Below are positions 48,885 through 58,335 of a DNA stretch of 64,000 nucleotides, piece by piece. Under the pieces are notes generated by a model, which worked only from the letters and a program-made list of their open reading frames with translations, did not search any database and was not told the DNA's origin. Source of the stretch: Acetivibrio cellulolyticus CD2 (GTDB lineage Bacteria; Bacillota; Clostridia; Acetivibrionales; Acetivibrionaceae); assembly GCF_000179595.2 (NCBI RefSeq), contig NZ_JH556659.1, positions 933,900-997,899 on the forward strand. The letters are read 5' to 3'. The number at the start of each line of letters is the position of its first letter. Within the stretch, counting starts at the first letter, position 1. A program made the translations under genes and the position numbers.

Positions 48885-50312
48885 TTAATTATTTATTGTT
48901 AGTTTGTCTGTTTCAGATGGTGATACTATAACAACAATCCTTTTTGAATCAATTTCAATATTCCAACAGGTATTCTTACCTGAAGGTTTGTAACTTTGAG
49001 CTACAGGTTCCTTATCACCTAACGGATTCATAAGGTAAGGCCCATATAACGTCTCATTTATTTTAATTTCTTTCTGCAAATTAACTATAATTTCGTTTAC
49101 CTCATCACCAAGATACTTAAGTTCTGAGTCACCTGAATCAACCATATAAGCAGTAATAGCCTTTTGCAGGTTATTTCCCTGATAATAATCACCTTTATCA
49201 AAGATTTCTTCAGCAACATATATATCTGATTCCTTTGGGATATCTATCTTTACCATCTCATTAAATTGAGAAAAGCTTATTGTACCTACAACACCTAGAT
49301 TTTCACTTTCTAAATCCTCCACTAATAATTTTATACTTTTAACATAATTAGTATTTTTGTCAATTATCATCTCAAAATAATTTGGGGACTCAAACATGAC
49401 GAACGAAAAATCTCCCATTGCATTATCCAACAGGATACTGCCTGTGAATTTGACCTCGTTATCTTCAACATCCATATCCAAAGAGGCACAAAGTGCATCA
49501 TCTAATTTTAATAGACCTTCATCAGCAAATTGTTCCAAAATACCTTCAAAAGCCATATTAGTATCAAACTCTTGCCATTTATTCAATATATAGTTCTTTT
49601 TATAAGCCTTCTCGTTGTAACAAATCCCCTCACCTTTTTCCAATCTATAAACATCCTCACTAAATGTTTCCGCCTCATAATTCATAGCTAGTATTTTTTC
49701 CTCTTTATTGACCTTTAAGTCTAGAGATTCTCTTCTTTTTTCATATCCATAAAACTCTGCAGTTACATTGGCACTAAAAAACTTAACTGCTTCCATAGAC
49801 TTTTTTACATTATCAAGAGCTTCCCTTGTTTTATTAAACTTAGCCTCATCTGCTATTAGTATCATTTTATACTCTTCATTCCAAACAACCTTTTTCCCTA
49901 AGCTTTGAGACACAAATCTCAATGGGATATATGTAGTATCCTTATATATAAATGGGACAGCATCAATAATGTCTTCTTTATCATTAATATACACTGTCTT
50001 ACTATCAATTTGTAATGAGATTACAGTTGAATCCTTAATCACCTTGATACTTCTTTCTTGTCCGTTCCATATTATGTGCTTATCATCATCAGGAATTCCG
50101 AGATCAGTCATTAATACCCTTAAAGGCAAAAATGTTCTACCGTCTTTAACTAATGCAGAGCTTGCAGATCCATCCATTTGAGGTTTTTCTTTCCCATCAA
50201 TAACAATTGTTAACTGCGAAACCTCAATTTCATCCTCCTGCGCAAATGATACAAGAGAGGACATATAAAAAATAGCAAAACAGGATAAAAACACAACTAA
50301 AAATTTCTTCAT
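48885..50312 (-). CDS. exported protein with copper-amine-oxidase-type stalk domain
   Basis: 475 residues. Signal peptide 1-24 (KKFLVVFLSCFAIFYMSSLV then SFAQ). Then a stalk domain (about 32-155) with the paired motif GRTFLPLRVLM...NGQERSIKV and DTTYIPLRFVSQSLGKKVVW. The remaining 300 residues (NVKKSMEAVKFFSANVTAEF...) look like a lipoprotein-type beta fold reminiscent of DUF6612/LolA-like domains, ending PSETDKLTINN. The stalk domain is common in clostridial surface proteins; it is not an oxidase. Function unknown. Confidence 0.82.
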   Translation of the reverse strand: MKKFLVVFLSCFAIFYMSSLVSFAQEDEIEVSQLTIVIDGKEKPQMDGSASSALVKDGRTFLPLRVLMTDLGIPDDDKHIIWNGQERSIKVIKDSTVISLQIDSKTVYINDKEDIIDAVPFIYKDTTYIPLRFVSQSLGKKVVWNEEYKMILIADEAKFNKTREALDNVKKSMEAVKFFSANVTAEFYGYEKRRESLDLKVNKEEKILAMNYEAETFSEDVYRLEKGEGICYNEKAYKKNYILNKWQEFDTNMAFEGILEQFADEGLLKLDDALCASLDMDVEDNEVKFTGSILLDNAMGDFSFVMFESPNYFEMIIDKNTNYVKSIKLLVEDLESENLGVVGTISFSQFNEMVKIDIPKESDIYVAEEIFDKGDYYQGNNLQKAITAYMVDSGDSELKYLGDEVNEIIVNLQKEIKINETLYGPYLMNPLGDKEPVAQSYKPSGKNTCWNIEIDSKRIVVIVSPSETDKLTINN

Positions 50313-50334
50313 TTTTTTACCTCCTAATTAATTA

Positions 50335-50808
50335 TTATTCTATCCAATCAACAGGCTTAAGGCCTCTATCCCTTAGAATACTGTTACAGTGACCAACATG
50401 ATACTGTATATGCCTTATTTGCATGAAAACTACATCCAGATTGGTTATTTTTTCATTGAAGGCAGAAAGCATTGTAAGCCATTCATCATCTTTATCTTCA
50501 AAGTAGCATATACAAATATTTTTCACAATATCCTTATAATCCAGCATTTCGCTTTTTGAAACATAACCTTCCGGCTTATTATCCAATTCAGGATAAACCT
50601 TTCTTTCTTGGAAAGGCTCTACAAAAGCAATATTAGGCTGCCGCATCCAGTAATTTGCACCGCATAAGGCATGCACAATCTGCTGCCAAAACACATATCC
50701 CCCGGCATTTACATTCCATATTTCATCGGGGCACTGCTCAATCAACTTCTCCAGCATAGAAAACGATAGTGTAAACTGTACCCTGCATGTTTTAAGAATA
50801 TTGTCCAT
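50335..50808 (-). CDS. DinB-family protein
   Basis: 157 residues, four-helix-bundle DinB/YfiT-like fold. Metal-ligand histidines are recognisable: His in WQQIVHALCGANYW (about residue 48) and the HIQYHVGHCN pair (about 135-141). Such proteins include bacillithiol- and mycothiol-dependent transferases; substrate unknown. It lies 22 bp upstream of the stalk-domain gene. Confidence 0.85.
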   Translation of the reverse strand: MDNILKTCRVQFTLSFSMLEKLIEQCPDEIWNVNAGGYVFWQQIVHALCGANYWMRQPNIAFVEPFQERKVYPELDNKPEGYVSKSEMLDYKDIVKNICICYFEDKDDEWLTMLSAFNEKITNLDVVFMQIRHIQYHVGHCNSILRDRGLKPVDWIE

Positions 50809-50981
50809 ATATCCACCTCCACGTCCATATCAGTATTTCCAATTTAACATCTATATCCAACAATATTATACTTCAATATAACACATTTGTTTAAATCCAA
50901 CAATTCTTATTGTCGCCTTTTCCTAAATTGAGTAGAGCTTATGCTACAAATCAGTATAAACCCAACCATTGCCAGTGAGAA

Positions 50982-51530
50982 TTATCTGAAATCCAAGGTG
51001 AATTCTTCAGTATACCCATCACTGTTAACAGAAACTGTTACCATGTTATTATCAATCCATTCAATGTTATAATTACTACGCTTAATAGGTAAATCAGGTT
51101 CTCCAAAACTGACCATATCCATTAAATTCACAACCTTAAAAATCGAATAGACAACCTTATATCCACGAACTGTACAACCAGTTATACTGCAATTTTCTTC
51201 AAGCAACAAAATGTTATTACCCCTGGGCGAAGAGAAATAATAGTAATTTGGATGACTAAGCATAAAATATGAAAAAGCATTTACCAAAAAGCAAAATAAC
51301 ATGAGTAATAAACCCAAAATAATAAAAGTAATTTTTGCTGATAATTTTCTTGAGAAGTATATCCCCATCAAGGCAGTAATAACTGCAATCAACCCATAAT
51401 TGATGTAAGTGCAAATATCTTCATTAATTAAGCTGAAACTGAACTTTATCTTGAGAAACCACAGTAGAATCTTACAAAACACCAACATTCCTAATAAAAA
51501 AAATAAAAAGAACTTCCCAAACCTCTTCAT
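50982..51530 (-). CDS. membrane protein of unknown function
   Basis: About 182 residues: three hydrophobic helices in the first 90 (KFFLFFLLGMLVFCKILLWF, YGLIAVITALMGIYF, FIILGLLLMLFCFLVNAFSY), then a soluble beta-rich domain (FSSPRGNNILLLEENCSITG ... NIEWIDNNMVTVSVNSDG). It faintly resembles DUF5412 proteins. The ATG at 51530 is set by AGGAG five bases upstream. No link to neighbours seen. Confidence 0.6.
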   Translation of the reverse strand: MKRFGKFFLFFLLGMLVFCKILLWFLKIKFSFSLINEDICTYINYGLIAVITALMGIYFSRKLSAKITFIILGLLLMLFCFLVNAFSYFMLSHPNYYYFSSPRGNNILLLEENCSITGCTVRGYKVVYSIFKVVNLMDMVSFGEPDLPIKRSNYNIEWIDNNMVTVSVNSDGYTEEFTLDFR

Positions 51531-51589
51531 TCTTCTCCTCCCATGAATCAAAGGGACACAGAATATGCTCCATTTATTAAGCCTTCCTG

Positions 51590-52063
51590 CTAATTTTTTA
51601 TTGGCTTTTTAAAATATATAATAGTCAAATTATCATTTATCTTATCCGTTTTTCCAGTTTTCACATATCCCATTTTTTCATATAAATGATGATTTCTTTT
51701 TAAATCATGAGGAGTTTCCAAATCCCACTCCACAGCGGAATTATGTAATTTTTCAACATATTCAATTGCTTTTTGCCCTATTCCAAGATTTTGATACTCT
51801 GGCAAGACATAAATTGTATGTAATTTAAAATGTAAATCATCTGGATTCTCATGTACATATACTGCTCCTGAGAATTCTTCATCCACTAGAATTTTATAAA
51901 AGTAATGTTCCGCAATACTTTTTTGAATGCTCTCTAATTTTTCATTACATGGATTCATATCATGGTCTTGATACCTTTCCAATAAAGGTAAAAAGCTTTT
52001 TCGCTGTCCTTCCAGTATTAATTCTGCATCCTCCAATTTTGCTCTTTCAACTCTAATTTCCAC
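51590..52063 (-). CDS. GNAT-family N-acetyltransferase
   Basis: 157 residues beginning MEIRVERAKLEDAELI, with the CoA-binding segment YVLPEYQNLGIGQKAIEYVE (about residue 95) and the C-terminal HHLYEKMGYVKTGKT. The GTG at 52063 is chosen because GGAGG lies seven bases upstream. Substrate unknown. Confidence 0.85.
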   Translation of the reverse strand: MEIRVERAKLEDAELILEGQRKSFLPLLERYQDHDMNPCNEKLESIQKSIAEHYFYKILVDEEFSGAVYVHENPDDLHFKLHTIYVLPEYQNLGIGQKAIEYVEKLHNSAVEWDLETPHDLKRNHHLYEKMGYVKTGKTDKINDNLTIIYFKKPIKN

Positions 52064-52430
52064 CACTATTCCTCCACAAATATGTATTAAACTGCAAAGT
52101 TCCAAAGTCCGTCTAATCTTGTTTTAGCTTCATCTTATATCCCTTAGACCCCATCAATTCATAAGAACAAACAAATACGTAATAACTATCTTTTGTTTAT
52201 GCTTCCATTATTTAATATTTTCGTATAGGTGTCAACACAAAACCTCAATACTTTACAAGAACCAAAATGATAGTTTTTTAAAGTCTATATACTTGCGATC
52301 TCTGCAGCTATGCTCTCTATTGAGAACTCAAGGGCTATGTAGTTTTTTATATGTTGCTTGTTTCATTAATTTGCATAAAAAAACAGGGCATCTCTACATT
52401 ATAGAAAGTTACCCTGTTTTCTAAAGTCTA
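52064..52430. other. spacer between GNAT gene and dockerin enzyme
   Basis: 367 bp. It holds the terminator at 52381-52419; nothing else convincing on either strand. Confidence 0.4.
52381..52419 (-). terminator. terminator of the dockerin enzyme gene
   Basis: AAACAGGG / CCCTGTTT with a 23-base loop, followed by TTTTTATGC on the minus strand, 12 bp after the stop codon. Confidence 0.82.
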
Positions 52431-53840
52431 TTATTCAGCAGGAAATTTGCTTATTATTCCTAAAAGGTACTGTCTGTATACTCCAAAGTCAATTGAATTC
52501 ACATTTCCATCACCGTTAACATCTGCTGCCTCCATACCATACTGGTAAGAGAAGCTTTTAATCATTCCAAGCAGATATTGTCTAAATACTCCAAAGTCAA
52601 TTGAGTTTGCACTTCCATCACCATTTAAATCCCCTACTATATAATCTGGTTCAATTATAACAGATCCCGTGTTCTTTGCAGCCATTTGATCTGAAAAAGG
52701 TTTATACAATGTTGATAATAATGTATCTCCATGTAAAACACAGAAATGGCTCTGTTTTATGTAATTGTAATTCCATATGAGCACACCTGCTGCATCATTC
52801 TCTAGAACTGTATCGAAAACTGCATCCCAATATCCCTCTTTATTGTTTATGCTATTAAATTCTCCTATTATAATTGGCTTCTTAACAACCTGATGAGCAT
52901 CATCAATCCATGCTTTTACAAGAGTCCTCGTCTGATCAGTAGAAAGATTTGCCCAAGGTTCATCAGGATATGGATGAGCGGAGCAAAAATCTATGTAAGG
53001 AGATTGGTGAATATAAATAAATGGATTTCCTTCATCTCCACCAAAACCATATTTTGCTTGGTGACCTTCTATTCCCGTTCCAACCATATGATTTGGGTCA
53101 AGACTCTTTATATAACCAGCCATTTCATCAACCCAGGCTCTCAGTGTAGTCCCTGTAGAATTTTCATTTACAGTTGCATCCTGATACCTTGGCTCATTCA
53201 TCAATTCCCATGAAAAAATTGTTGGGTCATCTTTATAAGTTACTCCTGAATAATGGTTTACTCTATTGATAAAATGCTCTGCATAAGCTTTGTATCCAGC
53301 TTTTAAATTTTCATTTCTGAAAAATTCCGTTCTTGCATTATGATTTCCATAAGGAAGTCCCTCCCATTTAAGTCTGGAGTCTATTCCACCATATGCCTCC
53401 CAGTAATTTTCCAGAGTTATAATTAACTTTATACCATGATTTTTGGCAGACTCCATAATATAATCGAACAACATAAACTCTTTTTCGTTATAAACTCCTT
53501 TTGAGAGTTCAAACCCATGCCAGTTTTCGGTAGAAAATCCCCAGGTTCTAACTACCTTAACCCCGTCTTCTGCCATATCACTCATGAAAGCATCAATCTT
53601 GGCCTTGTCCATATATAGCTTTTCAACATACTCGCCTTCATGAGCTAATCCACCATCACCAAAGGTAAACAAATTATAAGCGTTAAAACCGGCAAAATAA
53701 AACGGCTTACCATCGAGCACAAACTGCGTCCCGTTGGTAGTTACAAAACCGTCTGACTCTGCAGCAAACGTATCAATTATGGGACAAACTACAACGAGAA
53801 TCATGACCAAAATAATTGTTCCGACTAAATACTTTTTCAT
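52431..53840 (-). CDS. GH5 mannanase-like glycoside hydrolase with type I dockerin
   Basis: 469 residues, exported. Signal peptide 1-27 (KKYLVGTIILVMILVVVCP...DTFA). GH5 catalytic barrel at about 30-390: FYFAGFNAYNLF, VVRTWGFSTENW, acid/base Glu in WELMNEPRYQ (about 214), HPYPDEPW and nucleophile Glu in PIIIGEFNSI (about 325). This pattern fits endo-beta-1,4-mannanases of subfamily GH5_7. C-terminal dockerin: two 22-residue repeats (DLNGDGSANSIDFGVFRQYL and DVNGDGNVNSIDFGVYRQYL) with calcium-binding Asp/Asn and near-identical recognition residues. It would be plugged into a cohesin scaffoldin of a cellulosome. A single gene, with no other cellulosomal gene in the window. Confidence 0.92.
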   Translation of the reverse strand: MKKYLVGTIILVMILVVVCPIIDTFAAESDGFVTTNGTQFVLDGKPFYFAGFNAYNLFTFGDGGLAHEGEYVEKLYMDKAKIDAFMSDMAEDGVKVVRTWGFSTENWHGFELSKGVYNEKEFMLFDYIMESAKNHGIKLIITLENYWEAYGGIDSRLKWEGLPYGNHNARTEFFRNENLKAGYKAYAEHFINRVNHYSGVTYKDDPTIFSWELMNEPRYQDATVNENSTGTTLRAWVDEMAGYIKSLDPNHMVGTGIEGHQAKYGFGGDEGNPFIYIHQSPYIDFCSAHPYPDEPWANLSTDQTRTLVKAWIDDAHQVVKKPIIIGEFNSINNKEGYWDAVFDTVLENDAAGVLIWNYNYIKQSHFCVLHGDTLLSTLYKPFSDQMAAKNTGSVIIEPDYIVGDLNGDGSANSIDFGVFRQYLLGMIKSFSYQYGMEAADVNGDGNVNSIDFGVYRQYLLGIISKFPAE

Positions 53841-54266
53841 AGAATCCCTCCCCAGGAAAAATAGATAAAAATTTCAGTATAATATATCTTATTAAAATTA
53901 TACTTGACCAAGTAATATTACAAACACAACAGCAACAAATATACGCGTGCCTTAATTTTAAAAACAAGATACTGATATAAATATGGAGATTTGCTGAGAA
54001 AAGTGTTGTATCCAGAAAACTGCATTGATTATAGGGTTTTACTGCATTCAGACTTCTTGCTTATATAATAATTATATATATAAAGTACTTTTTTGTAAAT
54101 ACAAAAAGTACTAAACAAACCATTTAGGAATGCTGGAAATATACTTCAGCTATATCTTGTAATATTACTTTTTACAACTTATCATTCATCCTGATAAAAC
54201 CGCCTAATTATCAAAGCAATCTAAAGCGAACTTATTTTCATCAATTCCGTTATCTATGATGTAAAA
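53841..54266. other. spacer between dockerin enzyme and truncated murA
   Basis: 426 bp, AT-rich. A minus-strand TATAAT lies inside a palindromic TACTTGACCAAGTA context (53903-53916), possibly promoter or operator of the enzyme gene. Repeat copy 3 is at 54123-54152. No gene seen. Confidence 0.4.
54123..54152. repeat. palindromic dispersed repeat, copy 3
   Basis: TTTAGGAATGCTGGAAATAT then ACTTCAGCTA; one base substituted and one lost relative to the others. It is about 115 bp from the truncated murA. Confidence 0.6.
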
Positions 54267-54677
54267 TTACTGAAAATTCCGCTCATTTGGCAGCGTTTTC
54301 TCATTTAGAAAATGTGCCAATAACAAAACACACTCACCTGGGTAGCTAATAGTCACTTTTTTAAACCTTGACAGAATCGGTCCCATAAAAATAATAGAAG
54401 ACCTCATTTCTACTGCGAGATCTTCAGGTATCTCAGTACTGTTCATCGTTGAAGAATCTACAGTAATCGTATCACCTTCAAAACTAACCTTACACCCAAC
54501 TTTCTCCAAGATCTCTAGCATTGTTTCAACATCACTCAATCTAGGGCAATTCTTGATTACACTAATACCATCATTCAAAACAGTAGCAGCTAATATGGGC
54601 AACACAGCATTTTTTGAACCTTCCACCGTTATTTCGCCTCTTAACTTCTGCCCACCTGTAACAACCAGCTTACTCAT
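54267..54677 (-). pseudogene. murA: murA fragment (UDP-GlcNAc enolpyruvyl transferase, first 114 codons)
   Basis: The start is normal: GGAGG, eight bases, ATG, MSKLVVTGGQKLRGEITVEG with the substrate Lys-Asn in GSKNAVLPIL. It matches MurA through KKVTISYPG (codons to about 54336). It then diverges into ECVLLLAHFLNEKTLPNERN and stops, where MurA should continue GGCEIGPRP... for about 300 more residues. The catalytic Cys loop is missing, so this copy cannot work. The foreign end contains an inverted repeat (TTGGCA...TGCCAA, about 54282-54315), which could be an insertion-element tip. Another murA must exist elsewhere. Confidence 0.85.
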
Positions 54678-54908
54678 ATAAAGCACCTCCGTATAACTCG
54701 GTGGTTAACCATCATTATCAACTCTCTTAATTCAGTTATATATTAATATCTTATGCTGGGTTTACAAAAGTGTTACTTTATTGATTTATCATATGGTACG
54801 GCTATAAAATCAATGGTTCTGGCCAGCCCAAAAACTTTACAAAAAAATCCACATACATTAACCATATTAAATATAAGGACATTTGCTTAGTAATTCCTCA
54901 AACAAAAA

Positions 54909-54926
54909 AGGATCCATTAGGATCCT
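54909..54926 (-). terminator. terminator after murG
   Basis: AGGATCC / GGATCCT with a 4-base loop, followed on the minus strand by TTTTTGTTTG; about 20 bp after the murG stop. Confidence 0.9.
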
Positions 54927-54945
54927 GTCATTTTCTATTCGCTTT

Positions 54946-56040
54946 TCATTTTATCAGATCGTCTATCATAGCATAAATTTGCTCACTGGCATTTGTGATT
55001 CCCATCTTCTTTGCATTGTCAGCCATCTTTTTTAATTTATCCGAATTACACAGCAAATCATTTATTTGCTCATATAAAACATTGTGATTGAGGTTTTTTT
55101 CCAGAATAACAATGCCTGCACCCTGCTTTTCCAGTGCCCTTGCATTGTATTCCTGATGATTTGCCGTAACATATGGTGACGGTATTAAAATTGATGGTAC
55201 ACCCATTGCAGTCAATTCACTTATAGTTATAGCACCCGCTCTGCCGACTACCAGGTCTGCAGCTGCCATAACATCCGCCATATCATATATATATGGTACT
55301 ATTTTTATGAATTTGGAATTAATATTGCCAAGCCTTTTCATTATCTTCTCATGTTGTGCCTCACCTGTGGCAAATAGTATATGGAATTTATCCTCATCCT
55401 TGTGGCGCGAAATAAACTCACTTACTGTATTGTTTATAGTTTCTGCCCCCCTGCTGCCTGCAAATATTACAACAAGAGGTTTACCCTTTTCAATCCCAAG
55501 CTTGCTCCTTGCTGTGTTTCTGTCTGCCTTAAGCATTTCATTACGGATGGGGTTTCCTGTAAAAACAACCTTTTTCTCATTCTTAAAGAACTTTTCCGAC
55601 TCTTTGAAACTGATAGCAACCTTATCAACGAATTTTGCCAGCAGCTTGTTTGTAACGCCAGGAAAAGCATTCTGCTCATGAATCAATGTAGGTATCTTCA
55701 TTCTAGCTGCATTGAATACTACAGGTCCACATACGTAACCGCCTGTTCCTATAGCAATATCCGGTTTAAATTCCCTGATGATGGCTCGTGCCTCATGAAG
55801 CCCTTGAAACAACTCTTTCACAGCTACAAAAGTATCCTTGGACAGCTTTCTTCTAAAACCTCTCACCTTAATAAGCTTCAGTTCAAAATTTTCCCTCGGC
55901 ACTAATTTAGTCTCAAGGCCTTTTTGCGTTCCTATAAACAGTATCTCACAATCTGGGTTCTTACTCTTTATATATTTTGCAATTGCAATACCAGGGTTAA
56001 TGTGCCCAGCAGTTCCGCCCCCACTTATTAAAACCTTCAA
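54946..56040 (-). CDS. murG: lipid II synthase MurG
   Basis: Adds GlcNAc to lipid I at the inner membrane face. The N-terminal ISGGGTAGHINPG, GTGGYVCGPV (about residue 100), HEQNAFPGVTN and the donor-site RAGAITISELTAMGVPSILIP (about 270) are diagnostic; 364 residues. It lies 13 bp after ftsW. Confidence 0.97.
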   Translation of the reverse strand: MKVLISGGGTAGHINPGIAIAKYIKSKNPDCEILFIGTQKGLETKLVPRENFELKLIKVRGFRRKLSKDTFVAVKELFQGLHEARAIIREFKPDIAIGTGGYVCGPVVFNAARMKIPTLIHEQNAFPGVTNKLLAKFVDKVAISFKESEKFFKNEKKVVFTGNPIRNEMLKADRNTARSKLGIEKGKPLVVIFAGSRGAETINNTVSEFISRHKDEDKFHILFATGEAQHEKIMKRLGNINSKFIKIVPYIYDMADVMAAADLVVGRAGAITISELTAMGVPSILIPSPYVTANHQEYNARALEKQGAGIVILEKNLNHNVLYEQINDLLCNSDKLKKMADNAKKMGITNASEQIYAMIDDLIK

Positions 56041-56053
56041 AACTTAACTCACC

Positions 56054-57163
56054 TCAAATTCTATCATAATTGGAATATCTCGATATATTAAGAAGAATCC
56101 CTATTCCACTCATAAGGAAAACAAGCGACGTTCCCCCATAACTGAATAAAGGTAACGGCATTCCCGTAACAGGCATTGAAGATGTTACAACAGCAATATT
56201 AATAATGACCTGTATTGCTATAAGTGAAGTAATTCCTATAGCTACAAGACTTCCAAAAGCATCCGGCGCATTTATTGCTATTTTTACACCTCTCCATATG
56301 AATACAAGAAATAATAAAAGAACCGCTAGTACTCCTATAAATCCGAGCTCTTCAGCTAAAATGGAGAAAATAAAATCGTTATACGGCTCCGGAATGTAGA
56401 GAAATTTCTGCATACTTTTTCCCAAACCCCTGCCAAAAAGTCCTCCGGAACCAATGGCATACAAAGACTGAACAACCTGATAACCATCCCCTGATTTATC
56501 AGCAAATGGATTCAGGAATGAAACTAATCTGTCACGCCTATATGGGGAAAATATAACCAATGCTATCAACCCGGCAATCGCTGGTATTGAAAGCAGCGAA
56601 AAATGCCATATTTTCGCTCCCGCAGCAAAAAGAATTACGCAAGCTACACCAAATATAATAATTGTACCGCTAAGATGAGGTTCTAAGAGCAGAAGTCCAC
56701 CAAAAACGGCCAAAATAAGCAGATAAGGCAGCAGTCCCGTGAAAAAAGAATTTAGCTTATTTTTATTTTTAGATAGGCTATAGGAAAAAAATAATATAAC
56801 AGCTAATTTTGCTATTTCTGATGGTTGAAACTCAGTCACTTTAAGATCAATCCATCGCTGTGCACCATTATGTGCTGTACCAATTACAGGTACTAATGCA
56901 AGAAGCACAATACTACCTATTAGAAAAACAGGCGACCATTTACCAAGCTTCCTGTAATCAATATTCATTGTAACAAACAATGCAAAAAGCGCTACCGGTA
57001 AATATAATAACTGTTTCTTTATAAAGTAGTAAGTATCATTCATTTTATTGTTGGCATGCGGTGCACCTGCGCTGAACACCATTATAGTCCCTAAGCACAA
57101 CAATATTAATACCGTCATAAATAATAAAAAGTCAAAAGGCTTTTTTGATGTATTGGAAGTCAT
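56054..57163 (-). CDS. ftsW: SEDS-family glycosyltransferase FtsW
   Basis: Peptidoglycan polymerase of the divisome, 369 residues and about ten helices. Signatures: QPSEIAKLAVILF (about residue 118), EPHLSGTIIIF, YQVVQSLYAIGSGG, FIFSILAEELGFIG and PLPLFSYGGTSLV near the end. Its place between mraY and murG fits FtsW; SpoVE is a close paralogue that could also occupy this position in clostridia. Confidence 0.93.
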   Translation of the reverse strand: MTSNTSKKPFDFLLFMTVLILLCLGTIMVFSAGAPHANNKMNDTYYFIKKQLLYLPVALFALFVTMNIDYRKLGKWSPVFLIGSIVLLALVPVIGTAHNGAQRWIDLKVTEFQPSEIAKLAVILFFSYSLSKNKNKLNSFFTGLLPYLLILAVFGGLLLLEPHLSGTIIIFGVACVILFAAGAKIWHFSLLSIPAIAGLIALVIFSPYRRDRLVSFLNPFADKSGDGYQVVQSLYAIGSGGLFGRGLGKSMQKFLYIPEPYNDFIFSILAEELGFIGVLAVLLLFLVFIWRGVKIAINAPDAFGSLVAIGITSLIAIQVIINIAVVTSSMPVTGMPLPLFSYGGTSLVFLMSGIGILLNISRYSNYDRI

Positions 57164-57205
57164 AACTGCCCCCTTTTCAGCTCCAGCTATATCATTAAAA
57201 TTTAA

Positions 57206-58195
57206 TCAATAAAATTTTATCCCCAATGCCAACAAGCTTATTATACATAAAAGGACTGTCACTCCCCAAAATACATAAACCACTTTTACTTCCTTCCAGC
57301 CCGAAAGTTCGAAATGGTGATGTATCGGTGCCATCTTAAAAACTCTCTTACCAGTCAGCTTAAAAGACATTACCTGAATCACATCCGATAATACTTCAAT
57401 AACATATATTCCTCCGGCAACTACAAGTACCAGCGGCATCTTCATCATTATTGCAATCGCACCAACAGCCCCTCCAAGAGCCAAGGATCCTGTATCCCCC
57501 ATAAACACCTTGGCAGGATGAACATTATAAGCTAAAAATCCAAGACAACCACCTGAAACTATTGAGCAGAAAATTTTCAAGTAATCCCACTCACTTCTCG
57601 TCATAGCTACGACAGAAAAGAAAACAGTAACTATAAGGGTAACACCTGCACACAAACCATCCAGACCATCAGTTATATTCACTGCATTTGTAGCGGATAT
57701 CAAAACTATTATGGTAAAAGGTATAAAAGCCCAAGCTAAATCAAAAGTCTTTTCCATCCCGAACAAAGGAATTATGATATCTGTCCCTATTTGAGCTTTA
57801 GCGGCATAGAACGAAAAAGAAACTGCAATTATCAGAAGACCAAGCATCTTCTGACTCCAGTACAATCCGTCCTTTCTTTTCTTTACCACCTTTATAAAGT
57901 CATCTATAAAGCCAATTAATCCAAATCCAATGGTAACAAGTGCAACAGGCAGTATTCTCATATCATATCTTGCATAGAAAACGGACAGTGCCAGTATTGG
58001 AACCAAAAAAAACACCCCACCCATCGTGGGCGTCCCTGTCTTTTTTAAATGAGATTGTGGTCCGTCATCCCTTACAGTCTGGCCAAACTTCAATCTAGTC
58101 AGAATAGGAATAAAAACAGGTCCTAAAATCAGTGTCAGAAAAAAACTCACAATAAACATCAATACATGTTCAGAAATATTAAAAGGTATGTTCAA
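57206..58195 (-). CDS. mraY: phospho-MurNAc-pentapeptide transferase MraY
   Basis: Makes lipid I from UDP-MurNAc-pentapeptide and undecaprenyl phosphate. About ten helices in 329 residues. The active-site Asp pair is in GFIDDFIKV (about residue 97), NAVNITDGLDGL is at about 173, GDTGSLALGG at about 238, and HHHFELSGWKE near the C terminus. Confidence 0.97.
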   Translation of the reverse strand: MNIPFNISEHVLMFIVSFFLTLILGPVFIPILTRLKFGQTVRDDGPQSHLKKTGTPTMGGVFFLVPILALSVFYARYDMRILPVALVTIGFGLIGFIDDFIKVVKKRKDGLYWSQKMLGLLIIAVSFSFYAAKAQIGTDIIIPLFGMEKTFDLAWAFIPFTIIVLISATNAVNITDGLDGLCAGVTLIVTVFFSVVAMTRSEWDYLKIFCSIVSGGCLGFLAYNVHPAKVFMGDTGSLALGGAVGAIAIMMKMPLVLVVAGGIYVIEVLSDVIQVMSFKLTGKRVFKMAPIHHHFELSGWKEVKVVYVFWGVTVLLCIISLLALGIKFY

Positions 58196-58335
58196 ATCTT
58201 ATCTCCCCCCACTAAACTTTACCCAAGTAATTTATGTATTTATATTTTTACTTATTATTTGTATTTTACAAAATATCAAAGCATTTACTACTTGTTTATA
58301 ATTAAATAGTCAAATATATATTTACACTTCTAGAG

